A stretch of 64,000 bases of DNA, taken from assembly GCA_010015675.1 (NCBI GenBank), contig ML976977.1:1271858-1335857 (forward strand), in the 5' to 3' direction. Positions within the stretch are counted from its first letter, which is position 1, and each line of letters begins with the position of its first letter. A program made the translations under genes and the position numbers. The notes under the pieces are model-generated. The model was given only the letters and a program-made list of their open reading frames with translations, made no database searches and had not been told where the DNA came from. This document shows positions 10,821-20,675 of the stretch, in pieces. Origin of the DNA: Byssothecium circinans. Lineage: Eukaryota; Ascomycota; Dothideomycetes; Pleosporales; Massarinaceae.

Positions 10821-11384
10821 TTACCGCTCACCATGCCAGCACCCCCACCTCTTCCAGCGAAACCTCCTCAAAACCTCCAACAATCCTTTATCCACTCCAT
10901 CGCCATGACCAGCCCCATCAGCCCACTGATGCAACGCCCAAGCCGCCGCCTCGCATCCCCCATTCCTCCTCACCTTTCCCCCCCACCCCATCCTCATCAC
11001 CCGTCCCGGCCACTTGTCTATCCTCTGATACAGAAACTCCACAAGCGCTTTCTCCGTCACTGACTGTCGTTGACGACGACGAATCAATACCCGCACCTCT
11101 GGTTTTATTTCTCTCTCCCCGTCTTGATGGTCTGGTTGGAGCTTGCGCATCAACTCCGAGATCGTGGTGCCGGCGGTGAGCTGCGAGAAGAGGAAGGCTT
11201 CCAGGGCTTGATCGGTAGGATTGGTGTTGCTTTCGAGAATGAGATCGGGCTTGGGTACGCGGTAGCGTGGCTTGGATTTGAAGACGGCGAGACATGATGA
11301 GCCAGTGGCACGGAGATCAACAGCGGGTGTGGAATCTTGGGAAGAGTGTGTAGGGTGGCTGGTGATGGATTCTTTCTCGCTCAT
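10821..11384 (-). CDS. Small hypothetical protein
   Basis: Open frame of 187 residues with ATG at 11384. The N-terminal 25 residues are Ser/Thr-rich. Two helical stretches follow, around ALEAFLFSQLTAGTTISELM and VTEKALVEFLYQRIDKWPG, and then a Gly/Arg/Trp-rich basic tail. No known domain or motif is recognised. A frame of this length with helical periodicity is probably coding, but with no homology to call on the evidence is composition only. It lies between the TGACT cluster and a MITE insertion, in a region rich in lineage-specific sequence. Confidence 0.4.
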   Translation of the reverse strand: MSEKESITSHPTHSSQDSTPAVDLRATGSSCLAVFKSKPRYRVPKPDLILESNTNPTDQALEAFLFSQLTAGTTISELMRKLQPDHQDGEREIKPEVRVLIRRRQRQSVTEKALVEFLYQRIDKWPGRVMRMGWGGKVRRNGGCEAAAWALHQWADGAGHGDGVDKGLLEVLRRFRWKRWGCWHGER

Positions 11385-11552
11385 TGTGTTGGCTGTCGTA
11401 TTCTTGGGAGAGGGTGAGGGTTCGAGTTTGCATAAGTGGCGAGGTAGTGTAAAGAGTGAGCAGGAAGTTGGTGACTCAATAGGCAGCGCGAAGCGGAGAG
11501 CTGAATTCGGGTGGGGAATTCACCGGGCTTCGAGTGAGTGGGAGTAACATAT

Positions 11553-11773
11553 CACGCGATTGAAACAATTCGCCGCACACTATAAACTTCACCCTATATT
11601 TTTCTACGCATAATAAAACCTTTTTAATCTCTTCTTACTTATATGTAAAAGAGCATTCTAGGTTTTATACTTCTATGTTTTATTACATTTAAATGTAGCG
11701 CGATTAACATGTTACTATAGGTGATATTTGGTGAGAGAGTATTAGGTGTGCGGGGAATGCTTTCAATCGCGTG
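11553..11773. mobile_element. MITE-like element, 221 bp, with TIRs and 5-bp target duplication
   Basis: Terminal inverted repeats of 28 bp lie at 11553-11580 (starts CACGCGATTGAAAC) and 11746-11773 (ends TTTCAATCGCGTG), with three mismatches between the arms. The element is flanked by a direct CATAT duplication at 11548-11552 and 11774-11778. The interior is AT-rich and non-coding. A related copy in inverse orientation lies at 36308-36691, sharing about 150 bp next to one end and about 50 bp at the other. The size, TIRs and target duplication identify a non-autonomous DNA transposon. I cannot assign the superfamily; a 5-bp duplication is not typical of Tc1/mariner, hAT or Mutator. Confidence 0.85.
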
Positions 11774-11944
11774 CATATGTGAGTTGCGCGTGAAGTGCGT
11801 TGTAGGGAATAAACAAATAGTTAAGGACTGCGTCAAAGATAAATTGTGTGAACGAACTAAGGTCCACGATACGCCGTCGTGCCCGCCATATTCCAAGACC
11901 GATCTATTGTTCGAGAATCTATCCTTTTCAGTTTCGAACACCAT

Positions 11945-13696
11945 CTAATGCGCAAATTCTCCTTGAACAATCGTACGCTGACACTCGGCCAAAATCTGCG
12001 CCTGCCTCCCAACGTCCGCCAACTTGCCAATAACCTGTTTATTCCCATCCACAAACCCATACAATGCATATGGAATATCCACCTCATTACAAAAATCCTG
12101 CACCAACTTTTGGGTCCTCCGCAAATTATGCCTAGGAACACGAGGGTACAGGTGGTGGATGGCCTGGAACTGGAGGCCGCCGTGGAAAAAATCGAGCCAT
12201 GGAGGACAGTCAACGTCCATGGTCGTTCGCAACATTTTCTGGGGGAAGGATTCTGTGGCGCCCATGTCGGTGGTGCTCATGGCGAAGTGACTGAGTGTGA
12301 TTTGGACGTGAAGGGGTGCTGTGATGGCGTGGCTGAGGAGAACGAAGAAGAAACGGTTCCAGCCGCCTGGAATGGACTTGTAGACAACGCCATATCCGTA
12401 CCAGTACCAGAAAACCATTTGTCCGACTATCTCGAAGTAGCGAAACCACCAAGCTGGGCCTTTCTTCGGTCCGCGGTTGAGGATGAGGTAGGTCCAGCCT
12501 AGCTGGTAGAGATTGAAGCGCGCGACTGTCATGATGGGGTAGTAGGTCCAGTTTTGAATGCGTACCATGAACTGTCCAAACGCATCGTAGGTCATAGTAT
12601 GCTCGTGATATGTGGAGAAAAGGCTCTCAAAGAAACGATGCGTGATGGCAAAGAAGGGCAAATATTCAATATCGGGGTCGTGTTCCGGAGAGTTTGTGAC
12701 AAGGTGGTGCACGTTATGACTCCATTTCCACCACCCCGCGCTCAGGCCGCCAAGGTAGCTGGCTACAAACATGGCAATGGTGGAATCAACCGTGAAGTTG
12801 TGCGTAATGCCCATATGCGCAGCGTCATGAACTACAAAGGCGAGCTGATGACCTAAAAACCCGAGAGGTAATGCAGATGTGATGTACCAACCAGAGCGTA
12901 GGAGCCAGAAGAACAGGACCAGGGCGATGCTATAGCGAATGCACTCGATCCCGTATGCCGAGTAATTGCACTTGTAAAGCCCTTCAGCTTCTATACGCTT
13001 TTGCAGTTCTCGGTATTTCTGAACGATGTTCTCCTGCGTCTGCGTGTCCAACGACGGGTACTTTGCTTTATCGAAATCGAGTTCTTCCTGCGTCCTTGCA
13101 TCCAGAACAGACATTTTCGGAGCGGATATTGTCTCATCGAGCTCGACCGACGATATGGAGGAGGCTGAAGAGGTATGGGTGACAGCGGTCCGCTTTCGAA
13201 GGGAGACAGTAGTTTGCTCTGCAGGCTCGAATATGGGACTCTGGTTCGTCGACGACGAGGCCGTGCTGACGGACTCATGCCCCGAAGAACATGGCTCTAA
13301 ATAGTCCTCCTCAGAGATTTTGTCCAGTTCTTTCTGCGTCCTGAATTTTCCTCCCTGAATTGGCGGCACAAAATTCATCCATCGTCCCTCTATACGGCCG
13401 ATTTGGTAGCGCTCGGTGAGCTTCAGTGTCTCGGCGGAGTGAAATCTGCAACATATGTATCAGCTACAATTTTATTAGTGGTGTATTAAGGGGTTCATGT
13501 ACCGCTGCACTTCGTCGGTAGCATCCCTCCCTACCATGTGCTTGATAGCTTTATCGCCACCGGGGTGGTAGGGCAACCACACGTCTACCTTGAGGACCTT
13601 GCCATCCACAATGACAATGGAGTGTCCGCTGGCAATGAGCGCCTCAATCTCACGCCTAGAGAAGATTTTTGACTTGCGTTGCTGCAAAGCGTCCAT
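11945..13696 (-). CDS. Delta-8 sphingolipid desaturase (cytochrome b5 fusion)
   Basis: Two exons, 13696-13503 and 13445-11945. A 57-bp intron has donor GTACAT and acceptor GCAG, and splicing gives 564 residues. The N-terminal cytochrome b5 domain (about residues 15-90) carries the haem motif YHPGGDKAIKHMVGRDATDEV-like around HPGG. The desaturase domain has the three histidine boxes HDAAH, HNVHH and QAIHH; Gln as first ligand of the third box is the hallmark of front-end desaturases. Several hydrophobic membrane segments separate the boxes. Known role of the family: introduces the delta-8 double bond in the long-chain base of glucosylceramides in the ER. A Ser/Thr-rich linker of about 60 residues joins the two domains. 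The gene is divergent from the phosphoribomutase gene across about 620 bp. Confidence 0.92.
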
Positions 13697-14313
13697 AATG
13701 GTAACGTGGGGTGACGGCGGAGTCAGGATCCGGGGGCCTTTAAGAGCTGATTGCTTGCTGAGCCGCTCTCAGAGCACGGAGCTGTGTTCGAGCCGTATCA
13801 GATCATGTCGAATTGTCGGAAAAGACCACCAACAAAAGGGGAACCCAAAATTGTCGTGCGAGGATGCGTGAGAATGGCGGTATGTGCAGGTACACGACGC
13901 CTCGCTCCGCCACCCGCAGACCTCGGGACCGTTGGAGTTTGGATGTCACGTGAAAACCTTAAATGAACCTGCTCATCGTAGGGAAAGTCGATGTCGCAAC
14001 AACACCTCAAACATCCAGAGACGTCTTCGCCGTTCATGTCTTCGAAAGTAACCACTGTTTACTACATTAATATCTCTGGTGTTGGGGCCTCCCTGGTCGA
14101 TCACAAGTGACAGCGATCACGGAACTAGGGTGCCTCAATCCTCGGGTCTCGCCTCTTGGAAGCCAGACAACCAGTCATCAGCTTCAACAAAGTTTTCATC
14201 AGGATATCTATATATCGGCCTACGGGCCTTCATTTGCAGTGTCTGTGTTCATCGCGCAGTTTTTAAATCTGCAGATTACCCATTTCTTGCGTTCTCTGAC
14301 TGCCCCACCCACC
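13697..14313. other. Divergent promoter region, 617 bp
   Basis: Shared upstream region of the minus-strand desaturase and plus-strand phosphomutase. No open frame of note. It contains a CACGTG-like ATGTCACGTG at about 13944-13953, but I cannot assign a factor. Confidence 0.5.
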
Positions 14314-16161
14314 ATGACATCTGCCACCGATATCAAGAAGTAAGTACATCGGCCCAGACACATCAATGGCTTGAATATCACGAATGCTGAACAATCTCTC
14401 TGCATGGTATGCTAACATGAAGCTATCAGGCTAGCGCAGGAATGGCTGCGACTCGACAAAGACAAAGCTACTACCGATGAAATCTACAAACTTCTTGTAG
14501 ACGGCAATACCGATGAACTCGAAAGGCGACTGCGAAATCGCATCGCCTTTGGTACTGCTGGATTACGGGGCCCCATGCAAGCAGGATTTGCCTGCATGAA
14601 CTCCTTGACCGTCATCCAAGCATCCCAAGGCCTGGCAGCATATGTCCTTAAGACCGAAGAGAATGCCAAAAAGCGAGGCGTGGTGATCGGCCGTGATGCT
14701 CGCCACAACTCTGAGAAATTCGCCAAGTTGACTGCTGCCGCTTTCGTTGCCAAGGGAATCAAGGTCTGGTGGTACGACGTTCCAACGCATACACCCATGG
14801 TCCCATTCGGAGTGAGAGAACTAGATGCAGTTGCCGGCATCATGATCACAGCTAGTCACAATCCAGCCCGCGACAATGGCTACAAAGTGTATTGGTCAAA
14901 TGGATGCCAGATTATACCGCCCCACGATAGCGGCATTGCCAATGCTATTCTCCAAAACCTAGAGCCGGTCAGCTGGGACGAATCCGTTGTTGAGGGCAAT
15001 CTTTTAGTCGAAGGAGCATTGGGTCTTGTGCGAGATCAGTACCACAGAGCTGTAAAGATCGCAGCACAGCCAGAAGGGCACTCAAACACAATGCCTTCAA
15101 GCCTCAGATTCGTCTACACCCCAATGCATGGCATCGGGCTACCAGCCATGAAGCAATGCGTGCAGGATCTCGGCATCGCATCGCAGATGGTCGTGGTAGA
15201 AGCGCAAGCAAAACCGGACCCCAACTTTCCAACCGTCAAGTTCCCGAATCCCGAGGAGAAAGGGGCATTAGATCTGGCTATAGAGACGGCAGATGCAAAC
15301 TCAATATCTTTGATACTAGCCAGTGACCCGGATGCCGATCGACTTGCTGCGGCCGAGAAGGTGTCGGATACCTGGCATATTTTCACAGGAAATGAGCTGG
15401 GCATCTTGATTGGATCCTACCTCTTTGAACGCTATCCGAAGGAAAAGCCGCGCGAGAAAATGGCTATGTTGGCATCGACTGTCAGTTCCCGCATGCTACA
15501 CGCACTGGCGCAGAAAGAGGGTTTCCACTTCACCGAAACGCTTATCGGCTTCAAATGGCTCGGTAATGTAGCTCGCGATCTAGACAAACAAGGCTACGAC
15601 GTGGTCTATGCCTACGAAGAAGCGCTTGGCTACATGATTCCCCAAACCGTGCACGACAAAGACTCCATCAGTGCCGCAGCGGTCTTCTTGACCGCAGTCG
15701 CACACTGGTCAAGTCAAGGAGTCACACCCTACACCAAGCTGCGCAAAAGCTATGAGCACATTGGCTACTTCGAAGATGCCAACACGTACCTCACTTCCCC
15801 TTCCCCAGCTACCACAGCGTCTGTCTTCACAGCGATCCGTGCCCTCGGCACGCCTTACCCCACACAAATCGGCGCACGGAAGATTGTGCGATGGAGAGAT
15901 CTGACTGTGGGGTATGACTCCAAGAGCGATGACCACGTACCCGATCTACCCACAGATCCGACTGCGCAGATGATTACGTGCGAGCTTGATAGTGGGGCAA
16001 GATTCACCGTGCGCGGGTCGGGCACTGAGCCGAAGATCAAATTGTACATTGAGTGTGTTGGGAAGAGTAGTGAGGAGGCGAAGAAGGGTGCGATGCAGAT
16101 ACAAGAGGATTTATTTAGGGAGTGGTTTAAGCCTGAGGAGAATGGCTTGAGGCTTGCTTGA
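14314..16161 (+). CDS. PRM15: Phosphoribomutase / phosphoglucomutase (Pgm3 type)
   Basis: Two exons: 14314-14339 and 14430-16161. The intron has GTAAGT donor, GCTAAC branch point and ATCAG acceptor; the product is 585 residues. All four phosphohexomutase signatures are present. TASHNP carries the phospho-serine (about residue 151), DPDADR binds Mg, EEALG contacts the sugar, and RGSGTEPK near the C-terminus binds the phosphate. The length and the form of these motifs match the yeast Pgm3/Prm15 clade (human PGM2) rather than the classical glucose enzyme. Known role: interconverts ribose-1-phosphate and ribose-5-phosphate, feeding nucleoside-derived pentose into the pentose phosphate pathway; cytosolic. 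Weak phosphoglucomutase activity is possible. Confidence 0.92.
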
Positions 16162-16455
16162 GCTTGGGTGGAGTGGAGGACGGTGCGCCTGAGCTGAAGG
16201 GTGTCATGCGGTTGGTACGTTACACGGTTAACATAGAGTCACAACTGCACGAGGCACGGTACATTCACGAAGTTCTTGTTATTCATACCTCCATATATAA
16301 ACTACAACGAGAGTACCTCCATGAGCACATCATCAAATCTTCTTGGTTATTTTACACCAAGGAGGTCACGGCTACATCCATTGTTCGCATCAAGTTCAGA
16401 ACCTTCTCCGTATTACCAATCGACTATAACAGATCCGTATTCTGCGCCAGGAGCT

Positions 16456-17381
16456 ATGACGTGTGTATGCGAATTCAAGGGCAAATTGCACTGCAGGAAA
16501 AAGTGTATCGACTTCTTAGTGTCCTCACACAACAACAAAACAATCACCTTCGAACGTCTAAATCTCTCCATCCTTGGTATCGACGAAGCTAAGTTACAAT
16601 CCCTTAGACTTCTTCTACACGGTTTCGGAGCGGACGACCCCACCGGCCAACATTTTCAAAATCTCGGCATCAAGTCAGATGATGTTAATCTTATCTCGCA
16701 CTGGGCGTGCAGAATCGTCTAAGCCGAGACCAACCAGACTGGGAAATTGAAAGGCGAATTGGAAGAGGAGATGGGAACCATTACGAAATCCACGATGCTG
16801 GAGAGAGGCTGTTATCGGTTTATAGGCCGTTGGAGCAAAAGCAGCGTTGCATGAAGGTTTTGGAGGGCTCTTTCCAAAACGTTACGCCATTCTTCGCAAA
16901 GCGCGATGCCCTCGACGTGGCGTTCGAAACAGTTCTGCAAGAGTGCTCAGCGTCCGGGAATACGGCTGAATGGATCGCTAGACGATTGGGGAAGTACAAA
17001 AGCTCCAAAGATCCACACTGGAAGGCCACAGTCCAGGCGTTTGTGAACGCTAAACGTGAACTACCAACCCTTCAAACGCTCTCGAATGTGTTCTTCTGGT
17101 CCTTTGCCAACTCCAAGGGTGACGGCGATCCAGTGTTGGTGAACGCTTCCGCGCGGTTTCCGAAAAACATCACCAAGTCTATGCTTGGCTTTGCAATACA
17201 TAGTTCATTGGCGTTGGAGAAGAGGGATGTTTGGAATAGGAAGAAGAGTTTGGAGCGGGCGAGGAGCGATGGGCTTTATTGTATGCATAATACCCTTCCC
17301 GGGGAAGAGACAGAAGGCGGTTTCTTACAAGGATACACCCCCTTACCTTTTCGGGATTTATTTAAAAACCCTTATTTGTAG
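16456..17381 (+). pseudogene. Frameshifted paralogue A of a tandem unknown pair
   Basis: An ATG at 16456 (or 16321) opens a frame with MTCVCEFKGKLHCRKKC...SILGIDEAKLQ...LISHWACRIV that ends at TAA 16720-16722. The homology continues at once in the -1 frame (RLSRDQPDWEIE onward to 17381). It parallels the intact-looking paralogue at 18441: CxC plus KKCI cysteines, SI.G, LISH.A..VI, then GxFFxxxD and the second domain. No intron of workable size fits the overlap. The simplest reading is a 1-nt indel in an otherwise preserved gene of about 300 codons, built of two related helical domains. Function unknown. A sequencing error is the main alternative. Confidence 0.6.
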
Positions 17382-18440
17382 ATGATGCAGGGGCGTTTCG
17401 GGAGAACCAGGGGCGGAATGCTGGGTGTGTATATTTCTCGAACGGGGATTGATCGGAGTGGAACTTAATAATTTTCGGTTGTACTTCCTTTCTTTTCTTT
17501 CCAGATTTATACTCTTAGATTACTTTGTATGTATGTATGTCTTGGTTTTTCCTTTGCGGGAATACGTGTCATGTTGCGAGGTGAAGCAGATTGGAGTTTT
17601 TCGACACGGGTAAAGTAGTGTGTTGCGACCCTGGGTTCGGTTTCTACTGTTCCTGAAGTTGGAATCCCCTCTCGAAATTGTGGCTTGATACTGTACTTAC
17701 GATTCTGGTGCGTAAGATCAAACTGTGCGTCATTGCTAGATGACGATCCCATTGAGTCATACTCGAATGAGTAAGTGCCACAAGTGAGGAGTTAGTCAGA
17801 GTCATGACGGTTTTAGTCATTCTGTTTTATATAAACCGAGTCGCATTCCTGACATGAGTGCGTTTCCACACAGAATAGCGACATTGGAGCACACTTCGCT
17901 TGAACAGCTGTGCCAGAGGTAGAGGCGATGAAGAGTGAACATTGGATTGGAGTCCCTTAGATGTATGAATACCTACTCATGAAGTCATAAACGTATTATC
18001 AGTCAGGATTAGTCGGAGGCTGCATCATGGTAAGTTCAACTCAGCCTATCCACAGTCATATGTGTGCTGTGATACAGTTTTTTATGACTCATGAATGGTA
18101 TAAAAGACGAAAATCTTCCCGATATTACCTTCTTTGCTTGTCGATGCCATTTCACCAAAGCTACTGCTGGTATTCTTTACTTGAGAGTTATTTTGATCCA
18201 CAGTAGTGGTTCACGGTACCTACCTACCTACCGAAGGCTCAACTCCATTTCCCGTCGGTCCCATAATCTGTCATTCCTATCAAAACGTGGAATCAATAAA
18301 TTTGCTCTTCTAGAATCCCCGGGTAGCCGCCAACAGCAATTCAGAAGATCTCTCGCCATTCTCGCCTCCAAGATACGAAACTCAGCCCTTCATATCCAAA
18401 CGCCGTCTACAGATTAAAGGTCCTTCCCTATCAAACAGAA
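17382..18440. other. Intergenic with a second TGACT/AGTCAT cluster
   Basis: Between the two paralogues. GAGTCAT, AGTCAT or TGACTC-type motifs recur at about 17754, 17794, 17801, 17816, 17985, 18001, 18052 and 18084. The last two form an AGTCAT...ATGACT inverted pair. A frame at 18091-18417 has no protein-like features and is probably 5' UTR or promoter of the gene at 18441. Two TACCTACC repeats occur near 18220. Confidence 0.45.
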
Positions 18441-19163
18441 ATGGCCCTCCGCACGCTACCTTCAGACAACTGGTGCATCTGTCACGCCAGTGGTGCATTG
18501 GACTGCGCAAAGAAATGTATCACCGCACTCGAAAAATACCAAAACAACGAGCTCAATTTCCGCGGCGCTGAATTCTCAATCTACGGCTTAGGCGACGACG
18601 CAGAATTCAAGTTCCTGAAGTACTTCATGAAGGGCAAAAACTGCAACATATCGGCACTCTTGAAACTCGTTGAGGATTTGAATATCAAACGCAATGAGGC
18701 GTGGCTCGTATCACACGTGGCGTACAAAGTGATCCATTGGGACTCCTGGAATCAAATGTGGAAGGATGCAATCAAGCCTATCGGTACTCGAGAAGAGTTC
18801 GCCCATGCTTGCATGAAAAGCATTAAAAATAATCGTTTCGACCACTTGAGGTGCCCTTTGCCCACCGATGCAAAAAATAGCCTAAAAATAGTTAAGAAGA
18901 TGGATGTTGGGCAAGGGCCATTCTTCCAAGAAGGCGACAGAATAGCTTTTGATCTGGAACGGAGCGTACTCGAATATGTGGTCCAAGGATATTCTGCGAA
19001 GTTAATTACCAATACATTGGTCGAGTGGGAGGAACTTAACGATACGAACCTCAAAAGCATCATCAAACCCTTTATGGACTACTTCGAGCCACCCAATGAA
19101 AGCCAACTAGTCGATCATCTGGTCTGGCGAGTGCAGAATTGGAACCCCGTTACATGGCTATAG
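18441..19163 (+). CDS. Paralogue B of a tandem unknown pair, possibly truncated
   Basis: Open frame of 240 residues from ATG 18441. Domain 1 (about residues 10-105) has NWCICHASGALDCAKKCI, with Cys spaced like paralogue A, then FSIYGLGDD and VSHVAYKVIHW. Domain 2 (about 150-238) runs from GQGPFFQEGDR to HLVWRVQNW. The annotated frame stops at TAG 19161-19163. The -1 frame from about 19160 to TGA 19286-19288 reads REFPVIISDDMVAWAIL, which aligns with FPKNITKSMLGFAI in paralogue A. So the ancestral protein was longer and this copy seems to have lost about 40 C-terminal residues through an indel. I recognise no family and cannot give a function. TGACTCA sits about 355 bp upstream. Confidence 0.55.
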   Translation: MALRTLPSDNWCICHASGALDCAKKCITALEKYQNNELNFRGAEFSIYGLGDDAEFKFLKYFMKGKNCNISALLKLVEDLNIKRNEAWLVSHVAYKVIHWDSWNQMWKDAIKPIGTREEFAHACMKSIKNNRFDHLRCPLPTDAKNSLKIVKKMDVGQGPFFQEGDRIAFDLERSVLEYVVQGYSAKLITNTLVEWEELNDTNLKSIIKPFMDYFEPPNESQLVDHLVWRVQNWNPVTWL

Positions 19164-19288
19164 ATGCCAAATTGGAGACTGAGACTCGGGAGTTCCCTGT
19201 TATCATCTCGGATGATATGGTAGCGTGGGCTATACTGAATACTTTGGATGCGTCCAACCAGAACGTTGAAGGGGACATTAGTGGTTGA

Positions 19289-19915
19289 TTTTATATGTAT
19301 GTAGAGAGTAGTTGTATGCTGGATGGGAAGAAATGCATTGGTGCAGCGTAAGCTGAGAAATGAGGTTTGGGAAGTTGGTTTTCCAGGAGGGAAATCGAAT
19401 CAATTGATCTTAATCTTGGGCAAAAGACTCTCGATTGGGTCGTGCATCATACATGTGTGCCGCCGAGACTGAGCACGACAGCTATCGCCATGTGACTTTA
19501 AAGAACTTTCAAGTAAAGGCCAAAAAAAGAATTTGCCAAAGATAACTGACCCAAAAACATACACGGAAAGTAAGAACTGGTGAAGTGGCGGCCCTGATTC
19601 ACTGAAGGCTATGGTTTTATGGCTCGCAGCCTTTTACAACCTGTTGATAAGCTTCTGTGAATCATTTATAATTGCGAGTTAAGACACAAATAAAACACAT
19701 GATCAGGCTACAGGAGTATATGGCGCTTACCTTCAGGTATGAAGAAAAGTCAAAACACTGCACAGCCGAGTAGATAGAACAACCAAAGCCAATACGACAC
19801 ATCCCCACTTAAGAGAAAAAATCTAGTAAGTTCCTTTCCCCGTATTAGCTTCCACTGCTAAATTGCTACCAATCTTCTTGTACCTACCCAGTCACCGACG
19901 CATCGAACCTACAAC
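19289..19915. other. Intergenic, 0.6 kb
   Basis: No gene or repeat recognised. Confidence 0.4.
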
Positions 19916-20237
19916 ATGACTTTCAACAGCGGTTTCGTGAGAATTCCTACCGATGAATAGGAGAAGCGCAGGAAAGACGCAGCAAAAGCGTCCAAGGTTA
20001 AGCGTGAGAAGGATAAGAAGGACAGCGAGGCATGTGCTGCTACCCTAAAGGCTGGAAAGACATCCCAGGAGAAGCATGGTAAAAGGCAGCTCTTCTTAGG
20101 ACTCTTAGCTCTGTTACCTGTAATTCCGGATCTATTTGACACGCGTTCTATCTGTAGAGGCCAAAGGTATTGGTCGCACTGCAGGGAGCCACTCGGGAAC
20201 GGGAATATGGCAATCAATCCATGATGGGATGAGCTAA
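19916..20237 (+). pseudogene. Small spliced 80-codon gene with one in-frame TAG
   Basis: ATG 19916 opens MTFNSGFVRIPTDE, then TAG at 19958-19960, then EKRRKDAAKASKVKREKDKK and on in the same frame. A 79-bp intron (20079-20157, GTAAAA...CTGTAG) joins KTSQEKH to EAKGIGRTAGSHSGTGIWQ, ending at TAA 20235-20237. Canonical splice sites and a sensible downstream exon argue that this was a real gene. The middle is a Lys/Glu/Ala-rich helix. Only codon 15 is wrong, and TAG is one step from CAG, TGG, GAG or AAG. Family unknown. It could be a pseudogene or depend on readthrough or editing. Confidence 0.5.
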
Positions 20238-20675
20238 TGGCATCATATTCTAGAAGGTGCTGGAGGGATTAAATATTTAGGGTTAATCATGTTACGTGGT
20301 TGCATTTGCCATTCGTTTATCACCTGTGTCATTCGTTCGCTGTTTCCTTTTGTATCTGCGTTGAAGTAGCAATGACCAAGTGTGGTGGATGCTATAGCAT
20401 CTCCGGAAACAAAGAGTACATTTATCATTTTGACTGCATCGTTCCGCGCTCTCCATCTTAACTGTGACGCTAGTGATGTGAAAACTCATGGCGTGGGGAA
20501 TAGTTATAACTTCTGATACGCCTTAGTCTGACAAAATTGTCTACGTAATCATCTGTCAACAAGTGACTTCGCTTTTCCAACAACAGGATCGAAATCACGT
20601 CTTTTCAACAGGTCAGGTGGTGGAAGAAAGCTTTTCTTAAGACTAGGATTCAAATAATTGATAATAAAGGAAAGC
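20238..20675. other. Intergenic, 0.4 kb
   Basis: No gene recognised; it lies between the 3' ends of the convergent small gene and the APH-like gene. Confidence 0.4.
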
